A DNA stretch of 9,930 nt. Source: UBA5868 sp964482025. GTDB lineage: Bacteria; Pseudomonadota; Gammaproteobacteria; Pseudomonadales; Cellvibrionaceae. Made by a program: the position numbers and the translations under genes. Positions 1 to 7,120 of the stretch are shown piece after piece. Within the stretch, counting starts at the first letter, position 1; the number at the start of each line of letters is the position of its first letter. Under the pieces are notes generated by a model. That model was given only the letters and a program-made list of their open reading frames with translations. It did not search any database and was not told the origin of the DNA. The stretch lies in the NCBI GenBank assembly GCA_964482025.1, contig CAYZVN010000101.1:1-9930 (forward strand), in the 5' to 3' direction.

Positions 1-51
1 CGGTTCAACGGTTTTCAAGACCGCCGCTTTCGACCACTCAGCCAGCCCACC
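1..51 (-). tRNA. tRNA-Ser(UGA), 5' part, cut by the window edge
   Basis: Read on the minus strand from 51, the sequence begins with a 7-nt acceptor arm GGTGGGC, then TG, a D arm closed by GCT/AGC, an anticodon stem GCGGT/ACCGT (one G-U pair) and the 7-nt loop CTTGAAA. The anticodon is TGA (plus-strand 15-17), which reads serine UCA-type codons. The D-arm pattern and the start of a further arm after the anticodon stem (TGAACCG) fit a class II tRNA-Ser with a long variable arm. The variable arm, T arm and 3' acceptor strand lie outside the window, so the acceptor pairing cannot be checked. The gene has its own promoter in the gap after rne. Confidence 0.88.
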
Positions 52-63
52 GGAAGAGGCGCA

Positions 64-91
64 ATTATACATAGCTTTGCGCCTTCGACAA
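64..91 (-). promoter_or_regulatory. sigma70-type promoter of tRNA-Ser
   Basis: On the minus strand a perfect -10 TATAAT (64-69) is preceded at 16 nt by TTGTCG (86-91), a fair -35. Transcription would start near 57, about six bases before the tRNA 5' end. The stretch just after the -10 is TGCGCC, a GC-rich discriminator of the kind linked to stringent control of stable RNA promoters. The link to stringent control is family knowledge and is not shown here. Confidence 0.7.
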
Positions 92-117
92 GTCACCCTC
101 CCTGGTTTTCGCGAAAA

Positions 118-2928
118 TTATCCTGCGAACGCTTCTTCGTCAGCGCGACGTTGCGCACGTCCAGCGACTCGCGGGTCGTTGGCAGGGCGGGACAGCGGCC
201 GCGGGTTACGTTCGATACTGACCGGTAAAGAGGTGTCCAACGGCCGCGAGCGACTGATGGAAAGTTGCACATCGGCTACCTCGGTATGCACTACCGGCTT
301 CGGATTGGCCCGAGGGTCGTTAGCGGGCCGGATATAATTTTTGACAGGGTCCAGACCGTTTATCTGGCTCGGTGTCGGGCTCGCGTCGTCCGTTAGTTCC
401 GTTGGCGCTTGGCTGGCGACGGGTGCCAACTCTTTAGCGGCAGTCGCCGGTGCTTCAAGCTCTTCCGTCACTGGAGCTGCGGGACTTGTCGCTGCTATAG
501 GAGCTGCGGCTACCGCTTCCTCGACGATCACCTCAGCGCTAGGGGCAGCTGCGCTCTCACTGGCTGCCGGAGCGGATTTCTCCGGAGTAGGAGTGGGCTC
601 TGCGTGCTCGTTGACCTGCAGGTCAGATTGGGCTGGCGCTTTCTCCTGTTCCGCCGTCACTTGCTCCTGTTCCACCACTTTGGCGGCAGAGGGGCGCTCG
701 CGTCTGGGCGCGCGCGGTGCCGGCTGGGGGGCGACTTCCGCTGTTGCCTCGGCGGTTTCCTTCGGCGTCGCGGTACTTTGAGTCAATTGCGGCTCTAAGT
801 TCTCTCCCATATCCAGCTTGGGCCCGCGCTGGCGCTCATTGTTGCGGCCGCGTCGCTGACTTGGCCGTCTGGGCGGGAGTGGCTCGGTTTGAGCTGGCTT
901 TTCCGCTGCTTGGGTCTGTGTTTCGCGAGCAACATCACTGACAACGGCATCGCTCCCTTCGTTTCTGCGGCGGTTGCGGCGGTTGCGGCCGCGATCATTG
1001 CGGTTGCCCTGGCCATTAGCGTCGCGATCCGGGCGTTGCTCCTTGGTCTCCGCATCTTTGGTTTCTGGCTTGTTGCGGCTCAGATTGTCAGTAATCTTGT
1101 CGCGGTTGCGCGCATCGCGGACATCGCGGCGGTCACGTCGGTGATGGCGGCGATTGTCCGAGCGCTGATGTTTGTTGTGGGGGCGCTTAGTAGGCTCAGG
1201 CTCTTCCTCTTTTGGAGGGTTAAAGAGCGCCGCGATCGCGTTGATGATTTTTGTCAGTAAACCCGGTTGTTGTTTGTCAGCGACAGCCGCAGGTTCCACC
1301 TGTCGAGGTTCGGGGGCAACAAGCGTTGTCGAGTGTTGAACGGAGGGTTTGGGGAGTTGTGCGGTGCCTGTGCGCGCCTCTACTGCTTCTTCCAGCGCTT
1401 CTTCGGTGGTAGCAAAGGTAATCTTGTAGCTTTCTTGAGCCTCTTCTATGTCGTCATCGCGCAGACGTGTCACCTGATAGTGAGGGGTGACCATATCGGC
1501 GTTGGGAAGTATGACGATGCGCGCTTGATGGCGTTGCTCAATGTTCAGTATGGCAGTGCGCTTTTCGTTGAGGAGGAAGGTGCCGACCGTGACTGGTACC
1601 ACCGCACGAATTTCGGCGCTGCGCTCTTTTTTGGCTTCCTCTTCCACCAAGCGCAAAATCGAGAGCGCTAAGGACTTGGTGCTGCGGATGGTGCCCTGGC
1701 CGGCACAGCGAGGGCAAACCTTTGAGGTGGTTTCTTCCAGCGATGGGCGCAGGCGTTGGCGCGACATTTCGAGCAGACCAAAGCGGGAAATGCGGCCAAT
1801 TTGGACGCGTGCGCGATCCATGCTCAGGGCGTCCCGCATGCGATTTTCCACTTCGCGTTGGTTCTTGACCGGCTGCATATCGATAAAGTCGATCACCACC
1901 AAGCCGCCGATGTCGCGCAGGCGGACCTGGCGGGCGATTTCGTCGGCCGCTTCCAGGTTGGTGGCCAAGGCGGTTTCTTCGATGTCCGCACCTTTGGTGG
2001 CGCGCGAAGAGTTGATGTCGATGCTGACCAACGCTTCGGTCACATCTATGACAATCGAACCCCCCGAAGGGAGTTTCACTTCGCGCTCGAAGGCCGTTTC
2101 GATTTGACCTTCGATTTGAAAGCGGTTGAAGAGGGGAACTGCTTCTTCGTAGAACTTAACTTTGCCTTTGTTCTGCGGCATCACCCGCTGCATGTAGTCC
2201 ATGCAGTTGTTATAGGCGTCTTTGTTGTCGACGATGACTTCACCTATGTCTGGGCGCAGATAGTCGCGAATGGCGCGGATGATGACGTTGCCTTCCTGCC
2301 AGAGGAAATGTGGGGCTTTGACTTCCTCTGCTTGCTTTTTGACGGCGTCCCAAAGCTGCAGCAGGCTGTTTAAGTCCGCCTGTAGGTCTTCCGCGCTGCG
2401 GCCGACGCCAGCGGTACGAACAATTACGCCCATGCCATTGGGTACTTCCAGTTGGCTCATGGCATCTTTGAGTTCGCTGCGATCATCGCCATCAATACGG
2501 CGTGATATACCACCCGCGCGCGGGTTGTTGGGCATCAAAACGAGATAGCGACCGGCGAGGCTGATAAACGTGGTCAAGGCAGCGCCTTTATTGCCGCGCT
2601 CTTCCTTTTCGACTTGTACGACTACCTCCATGCCTTCTTTAATGACGTCTTTGATCCGCACTCGACCGCTGTCGATGTCTCGATCCTGACGTAGAAAGTA
2701 ATCGCGGGAGATTTCTTTGAGGGGGAGGAACCCATGGCGCTCCGCGCCGTAGTCGACGAAGGCCGCTTCCAGGCTTGCCTCGACACGGGTGATTTTACCT
2801 TTGTAGATATTGGCCTTTTTCTGCTCTCGTTGGCGATCCTCTATATCGAGGTCATAGAGCCATTGGCCGTCCACCATGGCAACCCGAATCTCTTCTGGCT
2901 GCGTGGCGTTGATTAGCATTCTCTTCAT
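118..2928 (-). CDS. rne: Ribonuclease E
   Basis: Essential endoribonuclease of mRNA decay and of rRNA and tRNA maturation; it also scaffolds the degradosome at the inner membrane. The protein is 936 aa and starts MKRMLINATQ like other RNase E proteins, which fixes the start at 2928. The S1 domain lies around residues 38-125. The DNase I-like catalytic region follows, with D304 (SIDINSSRAT) and D347 (VVIDFID) as the metal-binding aspartates, and the zinc-link CPRC at 405-408; all are one residue off the E. coli numbering. After about residue 520 the sequence becomes low complexity. It holds an amphipathic segment GLLTKIINAIAALF (556-569) that matches a membrane-targeting helix, an Arg-rich RNA-binding stretch (about 581-655) and a Pro/Ala/Glu-rich tail. 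The tail carries RPANDPR twice (867-873 and 914-920). The gene is divergent from rluC and its long leader is probably autoregulatory. I see no clear intrinsic terminator between its stop and the tRNA promoter. Confidence 0.98.
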   Translation of the reverse strand: MKRMLINATQPEEIRVAMVDGQWLYDLDIEDRQREQKKANIYKGKITRVEASLEAAFVDYGAERHGFLPLKEISRDYFLRQDRDIDSGRVRIKDVIKEGMEVVVQVEKEERGNKGAALTTFISLAGRYLVLMPNNPRAGGISRRIDGDDRSELKDAMSQLEVPNGMGVIVRTAGVGRSAEDLQADLNSLLQLWDAVKKQAEEVKAPHFLWQEGNVIIRAIRDYLRPDIGEVIVDNKDAYNNCMDYMQRVMPQNKGKVKFYEEAVPLFNRFQIEGQIETAFEREVKLPSGGSIVIDVTEALVSIDINSSRATKGADIEETALATNLEAADEIARQVRLRDIGGLVVIDFIDMQPVKNQREVENRMRDALSMDRARVQIGRISRFGLLEMSRQRLRPSLEETTSKVCPRCAGQGTIRSTKSLALSILRLVEEEAKKERSAEIRAVVPVTVGTFLLNEKRTAILNIEQRHQARIVILPNADMVTPHYQVTRLRDDDIEEAQESYKITFATTEEALEEAVEARTGTAQLPKPSVQHSTTLVAPEPRQVEPAAVADKQQPGLLTKIINAIAALFNPPKEEEPEPTKRPHNKHQRSDNRRHHRRDRRDVRDARNRDKITDNLSRNKPETKDAETKEQRPDRDANGQGNRNDRGRNRRNRRRNEGSDAVVSDVARETQTQAAEKPAQTEPLPPRRPSQRRGRNNERQRGPKLDMGENLEPQLTQSTATPKETAEATAEVAPQPAPRAPRRERPSAAKVVEQEQVTAEQEKAPAQSDLQVNEHAEPTPTPEKSAPAASESAAAPSAEVIVEEAVAAAPIAATSPAAPVTEELEAPATAAKELAPVASQAPTELTDDASPTPSQINGLDPVKNYIRPANDPRANPKPVVHTEVADVQLSISRSRPLDTSLPVSIERNPRPLSRPANDPRVAGRAQRRADEEAFAG

Positions 2929-2930
2929 TC

Positions 2931-2953
2931 GCGTATCTCAGTTAAGAGATCGC
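2931..2953 (-). promoter_or_regulatory. hairpin covering the rne ribosome binding site
   Basis: On the rne strand, GCG-ATCTC (2953-2946) can pair with GAGAT-A-CGC (2939-2931) around the loop TTAACT. This gives eight base pairs with one bulged A (2934). The GAGA, which is the only Shine-Dalgarno-like sequence before the rne ATG, is inside the 3' arm, and the helix ends three bases before the start codon. Such a fold would restrict ribosome access. Pairing is seen directly; the effect on translation is inferred. Confidence 0.5.
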
Positions 2954-3039
2954 CGCCTAGCCGGAACACCCTTGGAGAGAATCAGTAATGAAATTGCCTT
3001 GAAGAGTGATAGTGGGACCGGATATTACAGGTGTGGCTT

Positions 3040-3137
3040 GCCGAAAGCCTTTTGGCGGGCGCACAAAAACGCCAACCGCCAAACCTATTTGGAGGGACGG
3101 AATGTTGGCGTGCCGGACGAACCGTGGGTAGCCCACG
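3040..3137 (-). promoter_or_regulatory. structured rne 5' leader, candidate autoregulatory element
   Basis: Three hairpins follow each other on the rne strand. The first is CGTGGG-CTA-CCCACG (3137-3123). The second is a long arm with an outer 8-bp helix ACGCCAAC/GTTGGCGT (3111-3104 with 3076-3069) and an inner 5-bp helix CCAAA/TTTGG closed by TAGG (3092-3079). The third, near 3056-3040, has GCC/GGC and AAA/TTT blocks around one mismatch. A competing 8-bp pairing, CCGCCAAA (3076-3083) with TTTGGCGG (3051-3058), would break the second and third. RNase E of E. coli controls its own mRNA through leader hairpins, and a separate rne-II leader motif is known in Pseudomonas relatives. I cannot confirm that this is that motif. 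Confidence 0.45.
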
Positions 3138-3747
3138 TTATGGCTTAGGGTCTGTTCTGTCGTCAGTCTGTTCAAACTATGTCTTCATTTGGCCGGGAGA
3201 TGTACATCGGCTCGGCATATGCGTTCGCCTTGTATAGCGTTTCATCGTGATTGCGGTCGTTTCGCGACAGGCAGCATTCACAGGACTGCAGACTTGAGCT
3301 TGGCTTTCGTATTTCGACGCTTTAGGCGGATGCTAACCAATACATCAGAGTGAAGCTCAATAGCAGGATCTGCTACACAGATCTCCTTATTCTTCTTGAT
3401 TGTTCTTTTTCGGGCGCGCCTTTCAAGCGCGATCTCAATCTTAGTTTTGTCCGGCCGGATTGCCAGACGCCGTCTACGTTCTTTACCGGACCTGGACAAC
3501 GGCCCGTTGGTGTGAATGCCGGAGAGCGCCCTTGGTGCTGCCTCTGAAATGCCGATCAGCTAATGCTTGGCAGGGCAGTGGGGTTCCGGTTGATCCACAG
3601 AAGCGGAATATAGCAGCTCACTCCTGGCGTTTCAATTTTGTGATAGGTGTCTTTGACCGGCGGTGGTTTTATCTGAGTTGCGTGAATTCCCACAGGACCT
3701 GCCGGTTGAGCTGGTAAGATGCGCGCTTTATCTTTTTGGGGGCGGAA

Positions 3748-4695
3748 ATGACGTCGAAAGTCCAGTTATTCACTGTCAGTGAGGATGAGGAAGGGCAGAG
3801 GCTGGATAACTATTTGGTAACGCGTATGAAAGGCGTGCCGAAATCGGCCGTGTATCGGGTGATTCGCAAGGGTGAGGTGCGGGTGAATAAGGGCAGAGCG
3901 AAGCCCGATCGGCGGCTGCAACCCGGTGATGTGGTCCGGGTGCCACCTCTGCGTTTAGCTGAGGCGCAACCGGTTGCCGCCCCCGGCCAATCCCTGATCC
4001 ATCATCTCCAGCAAGCCGTCCTCTATGATCGGGATGGTCTTTTGATTGTTAATAAGCCAGCGGGTTTGGCGGTCCATGGAGGTAGTGGGATATCACTTGG
4101 GCTGATTGAGGCGCTGCGGCAGATGCCGGGACACCGGGGTTTCCTTGAGCTGATCCATCGACTTGATCGTGAGACATCGGGCTGTGTGATGGTGGCGCGT
4201 AAGCGCTCTGTGCTCAAATACTTCCAGGAGCGTTTGCGTGAGCGGGAAGGCGTTAACAAAGCCTATTTGGCGCTGGTGCAGGGGAGTTGGCCAAAAAATG
4301 TGGCGGCGGTCGAAGCACCTTTGCAGCGCTACGTGCAGAACAACGGTGAGCGCATGGTGCGGGTGAGCGCGGATGGCAAGCCTTCTTTAACGCGCTTTGA
4401 GGTGCTCGAAAAGTTTGCTCAGGCTACTCTGGTCCGCGCCTCGCCGATAACGGGGCGGACGCACCAGATCCGTGTGCATGCCCTGCATAAGGGGTGTCCT
4501 TTGGTTGGTGATGACAAGTACGGGGATACGCCTTTGGCCCAGTTGTTTCGCGAGCGCGGCAGTCGCCGCTTGTTTTTGCACGCCGAACAGCTCGATTTGG
4601 CGCTTGCGGATGGTGGTTCACTTCAGGTTGCTGCCCCTTTACCCGACGACCTTGGCGATCTGCTACTAAAATTACGCCAATCCACTCGCTCTTAA
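3748..4695 (+). CDS. rluC: 23S rRNA pseudouridine synthase RluC
   Basis: RluA-family enzyme that isomerises uridine to pseudouridine in 23S rRNA; E. coli RluC acts at 955, 2504 and 2580. The N-terminal S4 RNA-binding domain spans about residues 14-75 (EGQRLDNYL, VPKSAVYRVIRKGEVRVN, PGDVVRVPP). The catalytic domain follows with HRLDRETSG at 137-145; D140 is the catalytic aspartate. GRTHQIRVHA lies further on, as in the family. I chose the ATG at 3748 (315 aa) because a purine-rich GGGGGCGGAA sits just before it and the N-terminus then aligns with relatives; an in-frame TTG at 3736 would add four residues and lose that site. The divergent partner is rne, as in Pseudomonas and E. coli. RluB/RluE are excluded by the RluA-type motif spacing; RluD is less likely given the neighbourhood. 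Confidence 0.95.
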   Translation: MTSKVQLFTVSEDEEGQRLDNYLVTRMKGVPKSAVYRVIRKGEVRVNKGRAKPDRRLQPGDVVRVPPLRLAEAQPVAAPGQSLIHHLQQAVLYDRDGLLIVNKPAGLAVHGGSGISLGLIEALRQMPGHRGFLELIHRLDRETSGCVMVARKRSVLKYFQERLREREGVNKAYLALVQGSWPKNVAAVEAPLQRYVQNNGERMVRVSADGKPSLTRFEVLEKFAQATLVRASPITGRTHQIRVHALHKGCPLVGDDKYGDTPLAQLFRERGSRRLFLHAEQLDLALADGGSLQVAAPLPDDLGDLLLKLRQSTRS

Positions 4696-4755
4696 GAGTG
4701 TTTCCGCTGAGCGGTTGGCCAATAAGCAAAATGATGAAAGGCGCATAGACTTAAT

Positions 4756-5409
4756 ATGCTATTTATTTTCGATTGGGATGGCACGCTCTGCGATTCCACT
4801 GGCAAGATTGTGCGCTGTATGCAGCTTGCTGCGCGCCAAGTCGGTCTTCGCGATCTTGAGGATTTTGAGGTGCTGGAGATTATCGGCCTCGGCCTGCCAG
4901 AGGCGGTGGACCGTTTATTTCCGGGCGCGCCGGTGGCCTCACTGCAAGCCTTGAGCAAAGCCTACTCCGAGGCGTTCGTGGCAGACGAGCACACACCCAT
5001 GGGGTTCTTTCAGGGGGTTGAGGAGACGTTGAACCTGCTGCGCGATCAGGGCTATAAGCTGGCAATCGCGACGGGGAAAAGCCGTCGAGGACTGGAGCAT
5101 ATTCTCGACACTCTTAGCATGAAGGGCTTTTTTCACGGCAGCCGCTGTGCCGATGAAACCTGCTCCAAACCGGACCCGATGATGCTGCGCGAGCTGCTCA
5201 CCGAGTTTCGTTGGCACCCCGAAGAGGCGGTGATGGTGGGGGACACCGAATACGATATGGAAATGGCTCGCCGCGCGAACGTACCGAGAGTGGCCGTCAG
5301 CTATGGCGCGCACATCATTGAACGACTGCAATCGTATGAGCCGGTACTGTGTATTGATCACTTTCCGGAAATTCAAAGCTTGCTGACCCATGATCCCCTG
5401 GCGGACTGA
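4756..5409 (+). CDS. HAD superfamily phosphatase (phosphoglycolate phosphatase-like)
   Basis: A 217-aa HAD hydrolase of the class with a small helical cap after motif I. All four motifs are present: motif I FDWDGTL with nucleophile D6 and general acid D8, motif II ATGKS with T106, motif III SKPDP with K138, and motif IV VGDTEYD with D163 and D167. The start is fixed by motif I, which begins only five residues after the Met. The AAAGG at about 4737-4741 is rather far (about 14 nt) from the ATG, so initiation may be modest or coupled to upstream translation. It lies 60 bp after rluC and 11 bp before sppA, probably in one transcript. Homologues at this place in Pseudomonas are annotated as Gph-like or haloacid dehalogenase-like. 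The real substrate cannot be told from sequence; phosphoglycolate or another small phosphomonoester is a guess. Confidence 0.9.
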   Translation: MLFIFDWDGTLCDSTGKIVRCMQLAARQVGLRDLEDFEVLEIIGLGLPEAVDRLFPGAPVASLQALSKAYSEAFVADEHTPMGFFQGVEETLNLLRDQGYKLAIATGKSRRGLEHILDTLSMKGFFHGSRCADETCSKPDPMMLRELLTEFRWHPEEAVMVGDTEYDMEMARRANVPRVAVSYGAHIIERLQSYEPVLCIDHFPEIQSLLTHDPLAD

Positions 5410-5420
5410 GAAAGGTTGTT

Positions 5421-6398
5421 ATGTGGAGCTCCAAGAAATCTTCGATTGATCCTAACGATCCCAACCGCGACTGGCGCCTACTCGAGGACTTGCTGCGCGA
5501 TACCTTCAATGAGCAGAAAAGGTCGCGGCGCTGGGGTGTCGTGTTCAAGTCGCTCACGTTTGTTTATCTCTTTGTTTTGATGATTATGTTTTTCGTCGGT
5601 GCGCGAGGTGGAGTCGCGGTGCCTTATGCAAAGCCGCATGTGGCGGTAGTGCGTCTTGATGGTGTTATCTCCGCCGATGAGCGCGCGAGTGCCGGAAAGG
5701 TTGGTGAGGCATTGCGCAGCGCGTTCAAAAACGATCATGCCAAAGCGGTGATTGTGGCCATTAATAGCCCCGGCGGCAGCCCAGTTCAGTCCGGTTATAT
5801 TTATGACGAGATGCGCCGCCTTAAATCCGTCCATCCGGACAAAAAGCTTTACGCGGTCATCGCGGATATAGGCGCCTCGGGCGGCTACTACGTGGCCTCG
5901 GCAGCGGACGAAATTTACGCGGACAAAGCCAGTCTTGTAGGATCGATCGGGGTGACAGCATCAGGCTTTGGTTTTGTTGAAACCCTGGACAAGTTGGGCG
6001 TCGAGCGGCGGCACTTTACTGCGGGTGCGCACAAAGCGTTTTTGGATCCCTTCTCGCCGATAAACGAGGAGGAAAAGCAGTTTTGGCAGCAAGTTCTACA
6101 GGACATTCATCAGCAGTTTATTGCGGCGGTGACAACCGGTCGGGGCGACCGTTTGCAAATAACCGAGGAGATTGCGAGTGGTCTTATCTGGAATGGTGAG
6201 CAGGCGCTTGAGCTGGGCTTAATTGATGGGCTCGGCGGTGTTCGTCACGTCGCACGTGAGATTGTGGGCGAGGAAGAGTTGCGCGATTACACGGTGCGAG
6301 ATTCGCCGCTGAGAATGCTGTTGCAGGATTTCGGCGTTTCGGTGGGTAAGGGCATCAGCCTGGCGCTTAAGGGAGAGGGTATTCCCGAGCTGCGCTAA
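5421..6398 (+). CDS. sppA: signal peptide peptidase SppA-like, family S49 (short form)
   Basis: Membrane-bound serine peptidase thought to degrade cleaved signal peptides in the inner membrane. At 325 aa it is the single-domain 36-kDa type, not the tandem 67-kDa E. coli protein. The N-terminus is cytoplasmic and charged, followed by one membrane helix at about 41-62 and a periplasmic catalytic domain. NSPGG (115-119) and the nucleophile in GASGGYY (S153) are visible. The expected general base is K205 in AGAHKAF, matching the Ser/Lys dyad of short SppA enzymes. AAAGG lies a few bases before the ATG. It follows the HAD gene by 11 bp, so the two are probably co-transcribed. The gene faces maf head-on, with a short repeat at the junction. 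SohB is the main alternative, but it is a longer separate family. Confidence 0.93.
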   Translation: MWSSKKSSIDPNDPNRDWRLLEDLLRDTFNEQKRSRRWGVVFKSLTFVYLFVLMIMFFVGARGGVAVPYAKPHVAVVRLDGVISADERASAGKVGEALRSAFKNDHAKAVIVAINSPGGSPVQSGYIYDEMRRLKSVHPDKKLYAVIADIGASGGYYVASAADEIYADKASLVGSIGVTASGFGFVETLDKLGVERRHFTAGAHKAFLDPFSPINEEEKQFWQQVLQDIHQQFIAAVTTGRGDRLQITEEIASGLIWNGEQALELGLIDGLGGVRHVAREIVGEEELRDYTVRDSPLRMLLQDFGVSVGKGISLALKGEGIPELR

Positions 6399-6453
6399 AA
6401 GTGCCTGGATTTGCGCTTAAAGATGCTTGGAATGCGCTAAAGGAGATTGGATT
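6392..6453. repeat. three-copy imperfect 21-bp tandem repeat at the sppA/maf junction
   Basis: Three units start with GCGCTAAAA (6392), GCGCTTAAA (6413) and GCGCTAAAG (6434), with lengths 21, 21 and 20. Each has a matching second half: GCCTGGATTT, TGCTTGGAAT and GATTGGATT. The first unit contains the sppA stop codon and the last one runs into the maf stop codon. A looser fourth match begins GCGCTTAAGG at 6363, inside sppA. The array has no stem-and-T-run, so it is not an intrinsic terminator. It probably arose by slippage or duplication of the sppA 3' end. Confidence 0.6.
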
Positions 6454-7042
6454 AAAGCGTGAGCACGTCGATCTGCTCGGCCAGCAGCATGCGCGTCAAG
6501 CTGATCAGTGGCAAACCGATTAGTGCCGAGGGGTCGGGGCTCTGAATGGCTTCGAAAAGTGCGATTCCCAGTCCCTCGCACTTAAAACTTCCGGCGCAAT
6601 CCAGGGGTTCTTCCTTCTTTATATAGGTATAAATCTGGCTCTCCGCCAGCGAGCGAAACCGAACTTCGGTGCAGACCACATCGACCTGGCGCATGCGCGC
6701 CGAGAGCAACGCAACCGCGCTGTAGAAGCGCACTGTCTTGCCCGAGCAGGCACGCAATTGTGCCACTGCTCGCTCTACATCGTTTGGTTTCCCCAAAATG
6801 GTGCCTTCCAGATCTGCCGTTTGATCGGAGCCTATGATTAGGCTATCGGGATAGCGGTGAAGAATATGATTCGCCTTTGCTTCGGCTAAGCGGCGGGCGA
6901 GAGCGCTGGCGGCTTCAGTGGCGTCAGGCGTTTCGTCTAAGTCTGGCGGTACGCACTCACAAGTGAGCCCCAGCTGCTTGAGCAAATCGCGCCGGTAGGG
7001 CGAGCTTGAGGCGAGAATTAAGCGGCGCTCGTCTGGTTTCAT
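6452..7042 (-). CDS. yceF: Maf-type nucleoside triphosphate pyrophosphatase, YceF subfamily
   Basis: House-cleaning enzyme that hydrolyses non-canonical or modified nucleotides to the monophosphate; E. coli YceF prefers 7-methyl-GTP. The 196-aa protein opens with LILASSSPYRRDLL (8-21), the Maf nucleotide-binding motif. It then has PDLDETP (33-39), IIGSDQ (69-74, with the conserved D73), GKP (84-86) and CAGSFKCEGLGI (149-160). SDQ together with CAGSFK follows the YceF pattern and not the YhdE (dTTP/UTP) pattern. The ATG at 7042 is preceded by AAGG at about ten bases. It lies in the rluC-rpmF interval as in E. coli and Pseudomonas, but is inverted relative to its neighbours: convergent with sppA and divergent from yceD. 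I found no clear minus-strand promoter in the 78-bp gap shared with yceD. Confidence 0.95.
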   Translation of the reverse strand: MKPDERRLILASSSPYRRDLLKQLGLTCECVPPDLDETPDATEAASALARRLAEAKANHILHRYPDSLIIGSDQTADLEGTILGKPNDVERAVAQLRACSGKTVRFYSAVALLSARMRQVDVVCTEVRFRSLAESQIYTYIKKEEPLDCAGSFKCEGLGIALFEAIQSPDPSALIGLPLISLTRMLLAEQIDVLTL

Positions 7043-7082
7043 CTCAGAACCTTAGAAAACGCCAGAATCTATCACGTTTTCT

Positions 7083-7111
7083 TTGACAGTGCCCGGGCAA
7101 ATCAATACTAT
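7083..7111 (+). promoter_or_regulatory. sigma70-type promoter for the yceD-rpmF-plsX-fabD-fabG operon
   Basis: A perfect -35 TTGACA (7083-7088) is followed after 17 nt by TACTAT (7106-7111), a moderate -10. The discriminator after it is TGCGCGCC, GC-rich. The expected start of transcription is around 7117-7120, immediately before the yceD ATG at 7121. It lies in the maf/yceD divergent gap and is the best promoter candidate for the lipid and ribosome operon. Confidence 0.7.
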
Positions 7112-7120
7112 TGCGCGCCT

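Larger units (their letters stand above)
2929..3747. other. long divergent intergenic region between rne and rluC
   Basis: This 819-bp stretch holds the leaders and presumably the promoters of both flanking genes. No open frame in it has a credible start codon with a ribosome binding site plus a recognisable protein family. The left third has the rne leader hairpins described separately. Further out there is a GATCTG-CTACA-CAGATC hairpin (3367-3383) and a 10-bp palindrome TCCGGCCGGA (3450-3459). I could not place a convincing rne promoter on the minus strand by eye. The length is generous for two promoters and fits a long rne 5' UTR. Confidence 0.6.

Noticed and set aside
59..82. Inverted repeat GCGCAA/TTGCGC around the tRNA promoter -10
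   Set aside because: Six-base arms with twelve bases between are easily found by chance; no other sign of an operator.
1756..2373. Plus-strand open frame of about 205 codons antisense to rne, and similar ones at 889-1260 and 1541-2107
   Set aside because: They lie opposite the conserved catalytic and tail regions of RNase E, and match no family. Long antisense frames are common in GC-rich genes.
2957..3175. Minus-strand open frame of 72 codons just upstream of rne
   Set aside because: TTG start without a Shine-Dalgarno, and the frame runs through the leader hairpins; its sequence looks like non-coding translation.
3278..3499. Minus-strand open frame of 73 codons, very rich in Lys and Arg, in the rne/rluC gap
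   Set aside because: It starts only with TTG, has no ribosome binding site, shows no family I recognise, and lies in the presumed rne leader or promoter zone. It remains a low-probability small protein.
3706..3734. Possible rluC promoter TTGAGC-N17-TATCTT
   Set aside because: Both boxes match the consensus only partly, and the start would fall near 3741, cutting into the rluC ribosome binding site. Other promoters further up are equally likely.
4704..4714. Small hairpin CCGC-TGA-GCGG after rluC
   Set aside because: Only four base pairs and no T run, so not a terminator; rluC and the HAD gene are probably co-transcribed.
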